A DNA stretch of 13,274 nucleotides from Frankiales bacterium (lineage in GTDB: Bacteria; Actinomycetota; Actinomycetes; Mycobacteriales; SCTD01), in NCBI GenBank assembly GCA_004299215.1, contig SCTD01000088.1, positions 1 to 13,274 on the forward strand, read 5' to 3'. The position numbers and the translations under genes were made by a program. Below, piece by piece: positions 12,386-13,274 of this stretch (position 1 is the stretch's first letter; each line of letters starts with the position of its first letter). Below the pieces are notes generated by a model that was not told where the DNA came from, ran no database searches, and saw only the letters and a list, made by a program, of their open reading frames with translations.

Positions 12386-12391
12386 TACCGT
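12386..12391 (+). promoter_or_regulatory. Possible -10 element for pyrR
   Basis: TACCGT fits TAnnnT and is preceded by TG directly at its 5' side. The -35 region is weak. A start near 12398 would place the PyrR-binding loop in a leader of about 50 bases. Confidence 0.3.
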
Positions 12392-12418
12392 CGGATCCGC
12401 ACGCACTTCCTCCACCGA

Positions 12419-12438
12419 GCCCGTCCCGTGAGGCGGGG
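12419..12438 (+). promoter_or_regulatory. PyrR-binding RNA loop before pyrR
   Basis: TCCCGTGAGG (12424-12433) matches the PyrR-recognition core UCCNGNGAGG exactly. The flanking CCCG (12420-12423) pairs with CGGG (12434-12437), so the conserved outer pairs are kept by compensating bases. The loop ends directly at the ribosome binding site GGAAGGAGG (12437-12445). There is no room for a terminator, so control should be by blocking translation, as described for mycobacterial PyrR, rather than attenuation. Confidence 0.75.
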
Positions 12439-12449
12439 AAGGAGGCCGC

Positions 12450-13034
12450 ATGTCGGCTGCCCAGGCACGCCCGGTGTCGGGGGACCCCGCCGCTGCCCGC
12501 CCAGTCCTGCAGGGACCGGAGGTCGGCCGGGCGGTCGACCGGATGGCCCACGAGCTGCTCGAGAAGACCCGTGGCGGCGCCGACGTGGTCCTGCTCGGCA
12601 TCCCCACCCGCGGCACGACCCTCGCGAGACGGCTCGCCGCCCGCGTGCAGGCGTTCACGGGCCTCGAGATCCCGACCGGCAGCCTCGACATCACGCTCTA
12701 CCGCGACGACCTGCGGCTGAAGAGCCCCCGCGCGCTCGAGGAGACGGACGTCCCCAACGGCGGCATCGACGACAAGCTCGTGGTGCTGGTCGACGACGTG
12801 CTCTTCTCCGGCCGGAGCGTCCGGGCCGCGCTCGACGCCCTGGCCGACCTCGGGAGGCCCCGCGCGGTCCAGCTGGCGGTCCTGGTCGACCGCGGCCACC
12901 GCGAGCTCCCGATCCGCGCCGACTACGTCGGCAAGAACATCCCGACGAGCCTGCGGGAGACGATCCACGTGATGCTGAGCGAGGACGACGGCCAGGACGC
13001 CGTCCTGCTGGGGCCGGCAGGTGGTGAGCGGTGA
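12450..13034 (+). CDS. pyrR: Pyrimidine operon regulator PyrR
   Basis: The 194-residue protein of the phosphoribosyltransferase fold binds pyr mRNA when UMP is plentiful and often has weak uracil phosphoribosyltransferase activity. The PRPP loop is VVLVDDVLFSGRS (111-123). Other family segments are LLGIPTRGTTLARRLA, SLDITLYRDDL and VLVDRGHRELPIRADYVGKNIPTS. The first about 18 residues are variable. ATG 12450 is fixed by an excellent ribosome binding site (AAGGAGG, 12439-12445) four bases upstream. It probably represses its own operon through the loop at 12419-12438. The stop overlaps pyrB by four bases. Confidence 0.97.
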   Translation: MSAAQARPVSGDPAAARPVLQGPEVGRAVDRMAHELLEKTRGGADVVLLGIPTRGTTLARRLAARVQAFTGLEIPTGSLDITLYRDDLRLKSPRALEETDVPNGGIDDKLVVLVDDVLFSGRSVRAALDALADLGRPRAVQLAVLVDRGHRELPIRADYVGKNIPTSLRETIHVMLSEDDGQDAVLLGPAGGER

Positions 13035-13274
13035 AGCGCCACCTGCTCTCCGCCGCCGACCTCACCCTCGAGGACGCGACGCTCGTCCTGGACACCGCCA
13101 CCGAGCTCGCCCAGCTCACCGAGCGCGCCACGGTCAAGAAGCTCCCGACCCTGCGTGGCCGAACCGTGGTCAACCTCTTCTTCGAGGACTCCACCCGCAC
13201 CCGCACCAGCTTCGAGCTGGCCGCCAAGCGCCTGTCCGCCGACGTCATCAACTTCAGCGCCAAGGGCTCGAGCG
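13031..13274 (+). CDS. pyrB: Aspartate carbamoyltransferase catalytic chain (5' part)
   Basis: The first 81 codons are present; the gene runs off the right edge. The enzyme joins carbamoyl phosphate and aspartate in the first committed step of pyrimidine synthesis. The carbamoyl-phosphate-binding motif is complete: FFEDSTRTRTSFELAAKRL, followed by FSAKGSS, whose Lys closes the active site. The N-terminal MKRHLLSAADLTLEDATLVL is typical. The GTG start overlaps the pyrR stop by four bases, so translational control at pyrR should extend to pyrB. Confidence 0.96.
   Translation, partial: MKRHLLSAADLTLEDATLVLDTATELAQLTERATVKKLPTLRGRTVVNLFFEDSTRTRTSFELAAKRLSADVINFSAKGSS

Larger units (their letters stand above)
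12123..12449. other. Divergent control region between bldD and pyrR
   Basis: This 327-base stretch has no convincing gene on either strand. It carries the bldD promoter with an overlapping BldD-box-like site (12306-12346), an imperfect inverted repeat (12239-12257), a possible pyrR -10 element (12386-12391) and the PyrR-binding loop (12419-12438). Some frames stay open here but they have no start signal or recognisable protein. Confidence 0.8.

Overview
This is a GC-rich (about 70% by eye) chromosomal window from an actinobacterium. GTG starts and 4-base start/stop overlaps (GTGA) are common. The gene order aroC-aroK-aroB-aroQ-(...)-efp-nusB-bldD-pyrR-pyrB is a conserved actinobacterial block. 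A BldD orthologue argues against Mycobacterium or Corynebacterium and for a developmentally complex or motile actinomycete (Streptomyces, Nocardioides and Kineosporiales-like groups are all possible). I cannot name the genus.

Bases 1-6297 (+) are type IV pilus genes. The left edge holds the 3' end of an unrecognised gene, then a PilW/GspJ-like minor prepilin, a large PilX-like prepilin and the prepilin peptidase PilD, nearly all abutting or overlapping. After a 133-base gap comes a second unit: pilM, pilN, pilO and a fourth membrane protein that I read as a PilP analogue. No secretin is seen, as expected for a cell without a typical outer membrane. The gap before pilM has a good sigma-28 (FliA/WhiG)-type promoter match (CTCAAG-N15-GCCGAT) and strong RNA stems reaching into the pilM ribosome binding site. 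A hairpin at 6319-6352 closes the pilus unit.

Bases 6377-9607 (+) are the shikimate genes aroC, aroK, aroB and aroQ, each overlapping the next by 4 bases. Bases 9605-10194 hold a small toxin-antitoxin pair (ribbon-helix-helix antitoxin and Doc toxin) preceded by a near-perfect palindrome. It sits where a Pep-type aminopeptidase gene often lies in relatives. efp (probably leaderless) and nusB follow.

Bases 11179-12122 (-) hold two genes in tandem: bldD, the cyclic-di-GMP-responsive regulator, then 23 bases later a complete type IV pilin gene that runs tail-to-tail into nusB with both stops in one CTAG. A divergent control region (12123-12449) separates bldD from pyrR-pyrB. It holds a well-formed bldD promoter overlapped by a BldD-box-like site, and a PyrR-binding loop just upstream of the pyrR ribosome binding site. 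pyrB runs off the right edge.

The most interesting signals are regulatory links between pilus genes and general regulators: the sigma-28-like promoter and folded leader at pilM, and the pilin gene placed behind bldD.
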